A stretch of DNA of 64,000 nt from Agrypnia vestita (GCA_016648135.1 JADDOH010002107.1:62001-126000); one strand, 5' to 3'; shown: positions 29,301 through 42,025, numbered from the stretch's first letter. The notes: generated by a model not told the origin, from the sequence alone. Made by a program: numbers and translations.

Positions 29301-32300
29301 TATTTAGTGAATTATTTGCCTTTGAGGTGAGGATGTACTGTCCACGTTATAATTTTGCGGTACGGTGTAAATTTTTACATTCCCATGTGAGGTGTAATGT
29401 CGTCTAAAGTTTATTATACCACCAATGTGTTCTAAAATATTTGAAATATATAACGATTACACCAATAAAGACACTACGACAATTAAATGGATTACAAGAG
29501 ATATAAAACGAATAAACCAATCGTAATTGTAAATATTTAAAAAAAAAAGTATTTTCTTTTGGTTGAGGTTTTTTCTTCCGTACACTTGAGCACACTGGAA
29601 GATGTCAATTATTGAGCGTTATAAAATATTGTTTCATGTATGTTTTGAGGATTTGTAAGCTGTTTGATGAAACGATGTATCTAGAATAAATAAATAAACA
29701 TTCTTCATTGATAATCAAATTTATAATTAACTTTGTTTATGACCACTTGAGTTTATTTACCGACCAATTACTACATCAGGGTAATAAAAAATGAATCCTC
29801 ATTTTACAATTATCACCATTTGTTTTAAAATTAAAAAAAAAAACATGTGACAAAAATACGAACATTTTTGAAAATGGCTAGTGTTTAAATTTAGATGGTT
29901 ATTTAAAATATATTAGTTATTATTACATATTTTACTTATTTTTAAATATTCTATATTATTCAATTTGAGAATAGCGTTATTTATTTGGAAAATAGATAAA
30001 TACAATTTTTTGTCAAATGTTTGGTCTTTTTCCATTAAATGAGACCAAAATTTTAAAGTCAAACCATGACAAATTAAATATTTTGAATGCTCTTTGCTGA
30101 AATTGCGACTACACTAGAATTAGTAAATATATTATCTCCGACTATTGAGATTATGTGAATTTCCACTTTATTAATTGTATAAAATGGAAAAAAAAAGTTT
30201 TTTAATTTGTTTTACATGTCACAGTTTGTTGTAAATATTATTATGAAAACATTATTTATTAAAAATATGAAATATTTATAAATTCATAGGATATCTAAGC
30301 TACCCCCACTGGGACCCGACGTTATTTTCATCCTTTGGTGCGCTGAAGGTTAAGTCAGTATACCCTGAAATAAGCACTTACCGGTCTTTAGCCAACTTCT
30401 AATCTCTTACGTATTGTATCGGACTTGGCAGGCATTCAGAATCAGTCATCCTCGCAAGGAATAGCTTAACGTTCTATTCTGTTCACATTATTCGTGAATC
30501 ATAAAGCCAGCCTCACAAAGCACCAAGAAATGCAAACATTGCTAGAAAACGTAGCGGGATTCATTCATTGCGATAGTTGATCCGTGCGGCTAACAAGTTT
30601 GTAGAAAACGCTGCAAGGAATTACCTTCCCGTTATTCTCAATGGAATGTTATTAATAACATTTATGTTATTAATAAATTCCCATTATGTACAATAAATTT
30701 GATGAGTTTAATATAATCGACAATAAATAAATCCATAATAGATAATATTTAATTATTATTTGTAATTAATTATATAACAATTTCAATACAGTAGAAATAT
30801 TTTGAACTTACAAAATCCAGGAATTGTATTTTAAGAACATGTTTTCATTTAAAAAAAAATTTTAAGAAACCGGGATACGAACCTTGAAATTTTCTAATCC
30901 GGGGAACTACGCTTTTTTAACAGGCACAGTTTTTCGTAAATGATACAACTATTATACCATTTTCAAATAGCTATCCTCGAATAACGCCGAAAAACGCGTT
31001 TTCCATAAAGAAAAAAAAGGATTTGTTAAATACGAGTATATCCACAATATACTCGTAGAGGGAAGTAACTTAATAGCTAGCGTAGGTACTGCGGAATAAC
31101 GAAATATGGATCACCCTTTCTCTCCAAAGATCTCAGAACTAAAATTGGGGTTCAGAAAATTTTCGGATTTAGGTTCGGTAGGAATCTAACAAAAAGCGAT
31201 TTATAATATTTTTCACAAAAAGTTTTCATAAACCCCTCGATATATTTTTTATGTAAAATAAATTTAAGCAAATGCTTTGTACCTTTATACCATTTCTTGT
31301 ATAATATACTGGAGTGTCAATCGAGTATGTTATACCTTAATAATAACCGAGACTGGATGGAAAAATATCAGTGTATTGTTTGTATAAATTAATCAATTTT
31401 TTTTGTTTGTATAAATGAGTCAATCAAGTTTGTATCAATAGTATCAATGAATACTGTTTACACACTGATAACCACTTCGTCCGTCTCGACGATCTTCATC
31501 AAGACGGATGTACAATAAATTGCATTAATTTAAATATGTAAAGAAATCAATCATTTGAAGCGAGGTACCAGGATTGACGACAGGGGGACATTGAAATGGG
31601 GAATTTATTAAATAAGGGGTTATTTTTATCAATTTGGTATTAATTTAATTACATTTAGGGATTTTTAAATTTTATTTCAAAATTTTATAATTTATGAACT
31701 CATTTATGCGTAAGTAAACTTTAAATCTGTGTCTTGAGTCCTGACCCGTCTCCAAAATACGGTTTGCGTACTCTGCAAAAATTATTATTTCTAAGGCATC
31801 TTAAATATCAAGCATTGAATAATGTTTCGCTTATTTGTGCTCATGCTGCATTTAAAAAATAATTATCAATTTACTGAACATCACACTTTGTGGTTTCAAG
31901 TTGCCTTAGGGCATGTTTGTCATAGTTTTGAAAACCCAGCGTTCACAATTTTCGCAATAAAACATGCGTAAGGTGGATATGGGTATACGTGACGTATAAA
32001 ACGCAATTCGCCAAAAAAGCAATTTAAACCTTTAGTCTTGTAACGATATTCTGTCTTCAAATGCTGTTCAAGATTCTAGATCTAAAGGGTCGTTGATGGA
32101 TTGGGTAATTTCCGTAAATGTTCTCATTTTATCGTCCCTTAGAAAGGATGTGGGAATTTTTTCCACAAGTTTAAGGCTGTGCGAAAGACGCTATCTTGCT
32201 TGAACAGACGTAATTGCAAATGTGTGTAAAAAGCACGTTTCGTATATGTACTTCTGTCATTATGTTTGTTTACGACATGGAGCATTAAGTAGGTGTGATT

Positions 32301-32390
32301 GAATACCATTTAGAATGACCTAATTTACCTGTTGCCAATAATATTGATCTTTGAAGTATATTGAGTGTTGGATTTTCTCTGCGCAATTAA
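29301..32390. other. Long AT-rich stretch without recognised features
   Basis: No coding or repeat evidence that I can support. A moderately GC-rich patch at 30.30-30.62 kb has no frame. A CGAGACGG/TTGATGAAG motif on the minus strand near 31.47-31.50 kb is listed under findings. Confidence 0.45.
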
Positions 32391-32795
32391 GGTTTCGTAA
32401 TATGGCAATAATGGGGATGGAAATCTTTAATTACGTACCACAAGCCGTAAGAAAAACATTAAATACGTAAATAATGTTCGATTCTAGAAAGATCACAAAT
32501 AATGACATTCAGACAAATGATTCAATATATTTTTCTCCTGTTTATATATAAAATCATTAATGGACACAAGGGCAATTCAAAAAACCAACATAAATATAAT
32601 AACCACGGTTGAAGTAGGAAACATGAAAAAAAGAAAGAAAACACATTCAGAAAAAAGAAAATAAATTCAATTATGCACAGCGGAATAAAGTTGTATGGTA
32701 AACTGATGGGGGAAATTAGGATGAAATAGATAACAAAACTTTTAAGAGAAGACTAGAAGAATTTAGAATTTTTGTGTAATTTATTTTAATTATAT
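32391..32795 (+). pseudogene. LINE C-terminal RT fragment, same family as 20.9 kb
   Basis: The plus strand shows LLFIYKIINGHKGN (about 32.53 kb), then a Lys-rich stretch, HSGIKLYGKLMGEI (about 32.68 kb) and KTFKRRLEEFRIF before a stop near 32.78 kb. Each block has its counterpart in the minus-strand copy at 20.87-21.10 kb. A MEIFNYVPQAVRKTLNT block at 32.42-32.47 kb resembles another LINE C-terminus and may be a separate older insertion. Multiple stops and shifts are present. Confidence 0.5.
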
Positions 32796-33894
32796 GTAAT
32801 TACTGTTTATTTTAGGAAATGCAAAGTTTTTATATTATCAACATTAAAATAAACAAGAAAAAAAGTGTCTTTGTCGTTTTTAGATGTTTTAGGTTTTTGT
32901 TCCAAAATGGTTCTAATTTATTATTCTAGTTAAATAATATAAGTACAAGTACCTACCTAGGTAGTTAAAAAAATGTAATGAAAATTTGCATTTACTTTGT
33001 ACTTAGAATTTGTTACAAATTCAAAATTTAAATTATATGAAGCGATGACGCTGTCTTCGGCACGGGTTATGTTTCGATTAACGTTATTCGACAGATAACA
33101 TAAATGCTATCGAACAAAAATCAAAATCATAGCAAAACAGCAACTTAAAATCAAATAAAGCCGTATTCAGAGTAAGTGAAACAAACACCTTGTAATAAAC
33201 ATATAGTATTTAAATATTCTTTTAATATTCATAAATTCTACACGTGTTTTATTTTTTTTAATAAATAATAAATTTTGAATGTCTCGATATTAATTTACCC
33301 CGCCTGACATAAATTTTCGTAATTTATTTACAGATGATGCATGAACGCATCACCTGCATGACATGATAGCTTCTTATTAAAAACTATCTTCTCGAAATCT
33401 TTTTGTCATTATTTTAAAAACTTTTAAACATTCCCTTTATGGATCCCTTCAATTGCTGCCCCGAAATAATTACACAGCATTTATTGGAAAAGTACACTCT
33501 GAGTGGCAGCAATCTAGAAATCTCTGGGTCCCGTTCAGGCAAATACTCTGTGAAAACCGTCGGGCAACAAACGCTCAGGCAAACGTGACATAAACTAAGT
33601 GTTGCTTTGTTGTTCGTTCGCTCCCTAAACGAATCTGAGCGAGACACAAGAATAAATTTCCTGAACCGGACAAAGTCATCCTAGAGTGATGATGAAATCA
33701 CTCGGAGTGATCCCCTGAACGGATACGTAGTAGATAAGCACCTACCACCGAGTATGTTAACTTTCTCATCTGAGAGTACAACTACGTATATTTTTATCGA
33801 TAAAGGACATTCGGGCTTATTCATATTTATTTGTTGTTCGATCCATGTTATATATGTATAACATAGTACAATTCGTAAATTTTGACGCGGTGAT
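32796..33894. other. Mostly unassigned
   Basis: AT-rich. At 33.43-33.74 kb the composition is more balanced, a 77-codon minus frame is present, and CCCGTTCAGG (33530) is inverted at CCTGAACGG (33713). No family was recognised. Confidence 0.4.
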
Positions 33895-34190
33895 TATTAT
33901 TTTTTATTTTAAATATAAAAATTTAAAAAAACACAATGTTTTTTATGAGAGTTCAATATTTTATTAGCCTCTTACAGGACGATCGTTTCGGCTGTTTAAA
34001 CCATTATCAACTGATAAAACATAGCTATTATTCTTGAATTTATTTACAAAATATTTGAATATAAACTCAAGAATAATAGCTATGTTTATCAGTTGATAAT
34101 GGCCGAAACGATCGTCCTGTAAGAGACTAATAAAATATTGAATTCTCATAAAAAACATTGTATTTTTTTAAATTTTTATATTTAAAATAA
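33895..34190. mobile_element. Long near-perfect foldback, arms ~135 bp
   Basis: The left arm (33895-34030) and the reverse complement of the right arm (34055-34190) run through the same words: TAAATATAAAAATTTAAAAAA, CAATGTTTTTTATGAGA, TCAATATTTTATTAG, CTCTTACAGGACGATCG, TTTCGGC, CCATTATCAACTGATAAA and CATAGCTATTATTCTTGA. The differences are a few substitutions plus an 8-9 bp insertion (TGTTTAAA) in the left arm. The loop is about 25-40 nt of AT. No coding. It is a young foldback or MITE, or an inverted duplication, and a transcript would fold into long dsRNA. Confidence 0.85.
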
Positions 34191-34249
34191 TGGAGTTCTT
34201 TGCAATAAATAACGTCAGTGTTCAAAAAATTAAAACATTTTTATTTTCT

Positions 34250-34450
34250 TTTTCTTTTAAAATAATAGAGATGCGAACACGGAATACATGTCGCATCAAT
34301 ATTCTTACTATTTTCAAACTAAGCTAAAAGTCTGTGCTATGAAAATAGGAATAACTTGCTGGTGTCCTGAAATGGGGCTTGAGCCACTGACCACCGGAAT
34401 CACTAGATGAGCGTCATTACCACTACACTAACAAGCTATTCCAATTAATA
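34250..34450 (-). mobile_element. tRNA-derived SINE
   Basis: On the minus strand from about 34440: TGTTAGTGTAGTGGTAATGA (A box), a loop, then a B-box-like GGCTCAAGCCCC near 34377, followed by an AT-rich body. The head matches the SINE at 53.05 kb (TTGTTAGTCTAGTGGTTAAG). A real tRNA gene is unlikely: no acceptor stem closes and the B box has drifted. Confidence 0.65.
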
Positions 34451-34713
34451 TTATAAGAATATTAGATAAGTACCACTATTATTGATATCTCTATATTAGG
34501 CGTATCTGCCCAAAAAACAATATTTTTTGAAATGATGCAGCAATTTTAAATAAAGAAAAATTTTAACACGATTTTGATTCTTCGTTGCTAAAAATTCGTA
34601 AGCTTTGACGGAAAATATTGTTAAATGCGTTTTTATTTCACTAACGCTATTTGATATTATTTCATCTAAATTATGCTGCATAGATCTAATCAAGTGATAA
34701 TCAGATGATTCTT

Positions 34714-34959
34714 GATCAGGGCTATACCTAGGTATTGTTTATCTGTTCAATTTTGTTTTACTATACTATTTATTGTATTTTCTGATATAGAAAATTTGTG
34801 TAGTCCTCTGTATCTGACGCGGTCGCACAGTGGCCTTTTAGTATTAAAAAGTGCCAACCAGGCGGTGAATGAGCAGGACCGAAATAGCAGCCAGAGCTTA
34901 TAAAACCATCCTAGGGAAGCCCTATGGCTCCGCCCTCATTGATGCAGATCAGGGCTATA
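34714..34959 (+). mobile_element. Repeat family Y, copy 1, flanked by 13-bp direct repeats
   Basis: GATCAGGGCTATA stands at 34714-34726 and again at 34947-34959. Between them are TTTATCTGTTCAATTTT, GCGGTCGCACAGTGGCCTTT, AACCAGGCGG, AATGAGCAGGA and CTCCGCCCT, all shared in order with 54.40-54.70 kb. A TTAGTATT-AAA-AAGTGCCAA stem sits in the centre. It is a SINE-like size without a clear pol III promoter. Confidence 0.65.
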
Positions 34960-35497
34960 TGAAGAGTAAGCTAATTTTCCATTCTAGTGCGTAAAGTTAA
35001 TCCCGAGTTTTGTTCGTATGCGTGTCGATTTATTTATTCTCTTAACATAATGTGTGGTAGCCATATCCTGTATTTCAAACCTTCCAGATGTTTTTAAAAT
35101 TATTTTTGTACAAGGTTTGAGAATCTCTTGAATTCAAGTTTCTGAATTGACCTTAATTTTTGTGGCATTTCGCTCTTCAATGATAATTTTAGGTGTTCCA
35201 ATTCGAAGTTTTACTTCTATACTAAATCTCCAGATTTAAATTTTGTAACCCATTTTTGACATTGGCAAACATTTAATCTGTCACCACAATCTACTTGTGA
35301 TTTTTATGGTTGTTGATTTTTTTGGCGAAACTCATATAAGACATAAATGTAAAAATAGTCATATTTTAGGAAAAAATCCGTCTATAATAAATGTATTTTT
35401 TATCGTATTTTGTATTTTGCGTGGAGTATGTTCGGAGATAAATTTAAAAAAAATACTCCCGATAAAGGATGTGCAGTCAAGATGACAATCAAGGTAC
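34960..35497. other. No feature recognised
   Basis: AT-rich. The 62-codon frame at 35297-35485 has a hydrophobic centre but no family signature. Confidence 0.45.
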
Positions 35498-35690
35498 TGA
35501 CAATGTTAGTGAAGAAATGGAGAGCATCCGCAAAAGACCCGGCTTGAAATTATCCATATATTGGAGGATGGCCTGTTAAACTCCTGCTTCAACATCCGAA
35601 AACTTTGCTTGAGAAGATGTATGACAGTGGACGAGGCAAAATTAGTGTGCCTTGAGAGAATAATGTACCATGTGGAAAACGGTTATTTGT
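35498..35690 (+). pseudogene. RTE-like retrotransposon 3' fragment
   Basis: Plus-strand relics: a CGCAAAAGACCCGGCTTGAA block (RKTW position), LEIIHILEDGLLNSCFNIRK and LCLRRCMTVDEAKLVCLERI. These align with TWHDQINQILEDGP and CMQRCMNVDEARVVCQDRRV of the copy at 0.3 kb. Shifts and the loss of the SILSAYP end show decay. No tail is visible. Confidence 0.65.
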
Positions 35691-36525
35691 AATTATTATT
35701 TTAAAAATTTAATTTGTTATCTCTACTGCCACAGAAAAATAAATAAAAATATATTGTTGTGAATATATTCATTTTGTACAAATTCCCTGAATAAAAAAGA
35801 AAAACAAATGAAATATTCCACATGCTTATAAAACGAACACTACAGAATCTCTGTCCATGAGCTCTTAAAATAAATGCCATATAATAAATACATCAGCATA
35901 AAATATGTTCAGCATTCGTATATATAAGACCAACAAACAAACAAGACATAAAAAAATGTTTTTGAATTAGACACACACTCAAGCTTAAGGTCTTGTCTGT
36001 AAATGTTAATAAATCTGTATCACAAAAGTCTAGTGGATCAGACTCCAAATTTTTTAGTATCATTTCGAGTTCCTGTTGTGTAGGAGCACGAAGAGGGTGA
36101 ACCCAAAACGATTTCCTCGACGTTTATCATAATGATGGGATTCAGTTTTTATACGGCCATCATCATAAAGCTGGCCAACGCCTTTACCTGCATCCGAGTA
36201 GCAAATAGTTTCTGTGTGTTCTTTTGACGTTGGGGCTAGGATCGTCCAGTTTATGAACACAGTATCATTTCACAAGGGTTGGGATTAGAACAACTCAAAG
36301 AAGATGGGTGTAAATTAAAAAAAAAAATTGCCATTTAATTTCTCGTATAGTATTTGTAGATTTTAAATTAAGAGTTGATGCTTATTAAAAAAAACAACAT
36401 GAAGAAATACTACACTCACAATGACAATTAATAGGATAATTGATTGGCTTAATGACAGCTATTACACTAAGATATTACACGAATGAATTATGTTGTTTTG
36501 CTATATATTTGGAATTAATTTTATT
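35691..36525. other. Mostly unassigned; coding-like relic near 36.0-36.1 kb
   Basis: On the minus strand 36125-35985 one frame reads SRKSFWVHPLRAPTQQELEM then ILKNLESDPLDFCDTDLL, which looks protein-like but is bounded by stops upstream and has no family I can name. A 66-codon frame in another phase overlaps it. It could be a relic of a DNA transposon. Confidence 0.25.
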
Positions 36526-38999
36526 CTGTCTCTATGAAGGTACAGAATTTCCGAAACCGGTTGAAATTAAATAATAAAATTTGTTTTCTTTTTAATACAT
36601 ATATTGAAATTAACTCTATCTATCGGTTTCACTTAACTCACGATATTATCCATGGTGGCGTATTTATAAATCATGAAATATCGCAACTCAAATAATTTCT
36701 TCGCTCACGATCACAATTTCACAACACAAAAGGTATTCGAAAATACAATCAGATTTTCTTTTCAATGATTTCGTAATTATAATGTTCGTATTCCGTATTT
36801 TTCAAATTAATAAACCCAAGGAATAATTTTCCCAAATATTTCGGAAGGTCGGTGAATGGTAAGGATAATTTTGGTCTAGGATCAATCAGCTAAGTCGCAA
36901 TTTGGGGAAAATAATCATTGGCTTCCTTTATATCGACCTCTCCCAACCAAGGATATTTATTTATACTTATCCTTTCGTATTTTACTTTCTCCAGTTCGAA
37001 GCTTCACTCACAGCCTAAAAAGAGAGTTACGGTGACAATACAACTTTAAGGAATTGTATACTTATTTTACCAATAGTTACAAAAGCCCATCAACTATTTT
37101 GACGAAATGCATGTTTCAGATCTAATTAAAGGAGTTTATATACCTGAGCATTGAAACCCGAGTAGTTGAAAATCAAACCTACCTAATGCGATAAATAATT
37201 TTTTTGGCAAAAAACAAAAAATGTTTTACATCTTAACATGAATAATATGAAATAAAAACTGACGGAAAAAAGAGTAAAAATAAAACATCAAAATTAAATG
37301 AAACTTTTATATTTCGTTAGTTATTTTATCTTTTAAAATGGACGTAATTATATTTTGAAACCAGACAATGGATTTAGGTTGAAATGAAAGAAAGGATTTG
37401 GATTAAGGTTGATCATGAAATGCAATGAAATAAATATATATAAATAAATATATAAATAAATATGTTTATTTCTTAGTAATTTAAAACTGTAAAATATTAT
37501 TAAGTGTTTTTGATATTTTTATTAAACAATGAAGATATTAATATTTTAATATTATGAATTTGTATACAGGTATGTTTTGAAACTCAACTTTTGAAACTGA
37601 TTTTTAACGCAATAATGCTAACTATTAATTTTACTAATATTTAAAATGTAAGAATGAGCTTAGGGAATATATTGAAATTCAAATCTTAAAAAAAATGGTG
37701 GTGGGATATATTTTTATTTTCAACGACTCAAGTATAAAAATGTACAATTCATATTCTAAAAGTATTAAAATTAATTGTATTGAGTGAAAAATAATGAAAT
37801 AATGTTAATGTGATGTAAAACATGAATTATTGCGTGTTGATTATACCTCATTCGAAAAACAGAATAATTCAGAAAGAAAATATTTAGTTTCATATGAAAT
37901 CAGTCAAAATAGCCTAGCTTAAACAGAACGATTAGGAACTATGGCAGCTGAAAATAGTAAAAATATAAATTTGAAATTGTGCGGACTGGATATTATTATA
38001 ATATCTTTTTAATTTCTACGCGACTGTAGGATTATCATTTTAACCTTGTTGTTGTGTTTCCGTGAGTTTAGCACTAATAGCTTCAAAAGTCTTAAAAACG
38101 TTGTAGGCATATTGTGTGATTTTTTTATTTTACATGATAGTAGTGACGATGTCTTGTTGTCTGATCTAGTGTTTTTTTATGTATATGAAACGCATATAAA
38201 ATAATTTTATAACGAAAATTTAGTTGTTCATTAATGCTACGTGTTGGTATTCAAATTCTTAAATAAATTATCCAATGTCGAAAGAACCGCATCTGAGTAA
38301 AAAGTTCATCCAGGTGACAAACAGAAGTCAGACGACAGACCCTACGGAAATCATCCCCAATTAGGTCACCAAGCATTCAATTAAGTTGCAACGAGAATAT
38401 TCAACTTTTACTTTAAAAAAATATTAATTATATGTGCCTGTCGTTGGCAGACACACGCGTTTTTGTCGGGCTTGTGTTGTTTTCAACTTTATGTTACCTA
38501 GATAATAAAAATGTTTAGCTTTTATGATTTCGAAAAGAAATGGGTTGACAGCTGAATAAAAACCTTGTTGCCGGTGCGTCCGGCCTGACGAAGATACAGT
38601 AGTATCGAGACCGGTTGACGTTAAATTTTTGAATGTGGTTTATGTAAAGATGATTTGATAATTTTTTATATGAGTGGAAATATTTTTTTTCATTTTTAAT
38701 CTTTTTGGAACTAATAGAATTATTTTTTTCTGAGAACTGTTAAGTACTCTGTATTGCGCCTAAGTTACATTACTATGTACGCCAAATCTACCCGCCTTAA
38801 CACTCAAGTATCTTTATTTGTTTATTCAATTAATAGCTTGCCATTATTGAAGAGTGAGTAACTAAGCAAAATTCGTGACTATTGCATTATAAAAAGTGGA
38901 TTGCTTTAAAAATGGAATAAAAATGTTGATCAATTAAAAAGAGACTGCATATAAGGTTGAAAAATTTTCGTTAAGCTACCTGAGATAACGCGCCATTCC
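36526..38999. other. AT-rich stretch with two Penelope-terminus-like motifs
   Basis: Motifs: ATGAAGG...TTCCGAAACCGGTTG at 36534-36564, and CTGACGAAG...TATCGAGACCGGTTG at 38586-38618. Otherwise there is no supported gene, and low-complexity TAAATATA units occur around 37.43-37.46 kb. Confidence 0.4.
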
Positions 39000-39180
39000 C
39001 GGATAGAATGTGAGGTCCGTGGTTCGATTCCCGGTGGCATTTAAATATTTTTTCGTTAATTTGATTTTTTCTGTACGTCTTTTCTAATTGATTAATAAAA
39101 ATTGTTTAATAATTCACAGAACTTTGTTCTGAAATTACAACTTCACAACAAGAATGTGTTTCATTTAATATAACTAAGCA
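39000..39180 (+). mobile_element. tRNA-derived SINE
   Basis: The B box GGTTCGATTCC lies at 39019-39029 within CCGTGGTTCGATTCCCGGTG. AAATATTTTTTCGTTAATTT, CTGTACGTCTTTTCTAATTG and CACAGAACTTTGTTCTG follow. This is the same head and tail as the minus-strand copies at 17.52-17.99 kb. The A-box region is degenerate. Confidence 0.65.
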
Positions 39181-40239
39181 ACATCTGGAATGGATGGCGT
39201 TCATTATAATAAAAGACGCAGGTATATTGAGAGATGACGGCAGGATGGTTGCGGAAAGGCGAGTGGTCTCCTAAACAGTACTTATGCAAAAGTTGTTAGA
39301 ATACAACTATGCAAAACGATATAATTTCTTATTTCAAGTATAAAGGCGAAAGTCGCATTCGGCCCACGTCGAATACTTGTATTTCTCTTAGAAAATACAT
39401 TTTAGTACGGTAACTACAGTAAGAAGGATGCCTTAAACCTTCGGCTGGCTCTACGTGGATGTTTTATGAACGTAGTAAAGTTTTATGCCTTTTTTACCGA
39501 ATTGAAATAAGAATTCTATCTTTTGTAATGTGTATTGATATTTTGTCCGTGGCCGAACCAAGCAGTATGGGATATAATTTATTCACTAAATTTATTACTG
39601 TACTACTTTTTTATTTCCTATTATAAATGAGTCGTGGAGGATACACAATTAAAATGGATCGTATTAAGAACATATTATGGAGAGAAGAGTAATAGAATAT
39701 GTCATTTTTTCTTAAGATTCCGAAAAAAAGTGCTTTGACTTGTCGGAAATTTTAAGCATGGGATGTACAGTCTGAATATATTTTATGTTTTTACTCCCTT
39801 TCTTTTAACTCGTAGCGTCCGCGGTTTGTTGTCTGCCGGAGAAAACTTTGGATCGATTTTAACCCTTTTCCCGTAATCCAATTGAGCTGAAACTTTATAG
39901 GCAGACTCGTGGCGACTATAAAAATGATCTAACAATTTTTCGTTCAAATTTTTTTAATAATTATAGATCTTGGATTTTTCGAAATTCGGTTTTTTCAAAT
40001 TGGAATCAATACAAATGAGTAATGAGCCCGACGCTTGCAGTAATCATGAAACCTGATTCATATAGAAAGTGAGTATAATAAAAACTTTATAGGCTAGTTG
40101 TTTTTCATTTCAGCGCCGATAAATCTGCGTTCATTGTATACATGACAACTAAATGCTTAATACTTACTTAGAACTTCGTAATAATATTATGAATCTTTTG
40201 ATAACGATATTTTAATAAATCAGGTAATCTTGTTGCTGC
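39181..40239. other. No feature recognised
   Basis: No supported gene or repeat. Confidence 0.45.
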
Positions 40240-40322
40240 CATCCTCTCCTCGCTTACGTTCCACATGACCAAACTATTTTAGCGACCCGTTCTTTATTTC
40301 ATCGACTATGCTACAGACGCAA
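40240..40322 (-). pseudogene. Short RTE-like retrotransposon relic
   Basis: The plus-strand words CGTTCCACATGACCAAACTA and ATCGACTATGCTACAG are the reverse complement of the WFGHVERM and SVVDRIK coding region seen at 12.7 and 13.4 kb. Only about 80 bp survive. Confidence 0.6.
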
Positions 40323-41177
40323 AAACCGCCATAATGCATATTTGATAATTTATTCTAGTGACTATGAAAAATTATAATATTTAATTGGTCTACAATTACT
40401 GTTTCATGTATAAATGTCATGTCCTTTGTCATTCAGGACTAAATTGATAAAGAACTAAATTCAGCTTTCTTAAGTTTCGGTAAAAATGAATAACTTTTTA
40501 TAAATGACAGCCCCAAAAGTCCATCTTTGAGCGAGTTATTTCTCGATCTAGGAGTCGCGCAAGAAAGAAAAAACAGAAAAAATATATTTATATTCTGTTA
40601 TGGGCATCAGTGATGGTTATCTAAACATAAAGAACTATTATATATTATTAAATACGTAAATAAAAAATTAAATATGAAAAAAATAATTCTCTCAAATTTA
40701 ATTTTTCAAGTTTGTACAATAAGTTCTAATAAGTATGCTACATAAATACACAAATTGTTCAATACAATTTTGTCAAATGACACAAATATAAATTGTAGAA
40801 TGTTGTATATTATGTTTACCTTTGTAATTTAAAAAGCATATGTATTAACAATAACCTGTGAGAATCACAAATATTCATTAAATTCCATTAGTTAATTCCA
40901 GCTATATAAAATAAAGCAACGTGCTCACACTTTCATGCGGAATTTTAATGGACTTCAAATGATGATCATATCTATGCAAACACTGTTCGTCTCATTTCGT
41001 ATTCAATTGTTGGTGGTAAAATATTTAACTACCATTTGTTTACGATACGGTTAATACGCTCATAGGGACCTAACCCCTAATTAAAGAATTATGGCGTTTC
41101 CCTCCACAATCAGAATATATAATTTTTCAGGTCGAATGATTAGTTAGCCATGATTCCGTGTGATATAATAATTACGA
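40323..41177. other. No feature recognised
   Basis: AT-rich; nothing supported. Confidence 0.5.
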
Positions 41178-41288
41178 CAAAATTTATAATAATATTTTGT
41201 AGAAATAAACCTTGTTTACACCACTTTTTTTTAAAAAAAAAAGTGGTGTGAACAAAGTTTATTTCTATAAAATATAATTATAATTTCA
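41178..41288. repeat. Near-perfect palindrome, arms ~52 bp
   Basis: Left arm AATTTATAATAATATTTTGT, AGAAATAAACCTTGTTTACA, CCACTTTTTTTT; right arm the reverse complement with few changes (AAGTGGTGTGAACAAAGTTT, ATTTCTATAAAATATAATTA). There is essentially no loop at the A/T junction near 41233. It is a foldback or MITE relic. Confidence 0.8.
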
Positions 41289-41951
41289 CCACAAAATAAT
41301 TTTGCTGTGTTTGAATAAATTTATAATAATTCATTAATTAAACCACAAAGTTATGTATACAAAACCTTACTATCTTCTTTGCTAACAATTTCAATCTGAC
41401 GATCTGGTATACCCAACTAAATATTAGTGATATCTTTTTTGTAAATATCGTGGAAAAATAATCTCTGCGACTTTTTTTGGTATTGGTTAAATCTTGCTCT
41501 ATGAATATAAAGTTTAATCTTATTCACAATAGATATCTCGCTTTATGAATATAAAATTAAATCTTATTCACAATAGTGGCAGGAGAATAAATAGATACGA
41601 CTTAACTAACTAATCGGCCACATTTATACAACTTCTTATGCACGCTCTACGATTTTTGAAATTTTTAATCAAATCATTTATTATTGTTTTTCTCATGACC
41701 AGTCCGTTTAGCCGTTTACGAAATTTTATCAATTTTATAAATACCGTAGCAGTAAATCTTATATAAAAAATATTGATTTACTTTCCTTATCAATAATAAG
41801 TTTTGTAAACTTAACTTAACTTAACTATGAATGGGCACAGAGTGTTAGGGGCGAAGCCCCCTTGTCTCCTTTATCTGCAGTATCACGGGATTGGGATTGG
41901 GTCCCCGAAGAATGGGGTGCTTTTGACAGCACAGTCATGCTAATAATTTTT

Positions 41952-41953
<2 letters not shown>
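41289..41953. other. No feature recognised
   Basis: AT-rich. GAATATAAA(G/A)TTTAATCTTATTCACAATAG is directly repeated at about 41.50 and 41.54 kb. AGTGTTAGGGGCGAAGCCCCC at 41.84-41.86 kb contains a GGGGC/GCCCC stem resembling the Helitron 3' hairpin style. Confidence 0.4.

Positions 41954-42025
<72 letters not shown>

Noticed and set aside
34370..34450. tRNA gene
   Set aside because: A and B boxes are present but no acceptor stem or proper arm lengths; the same head recurs at 53.05 kb with a shared body, so it is a SINE.
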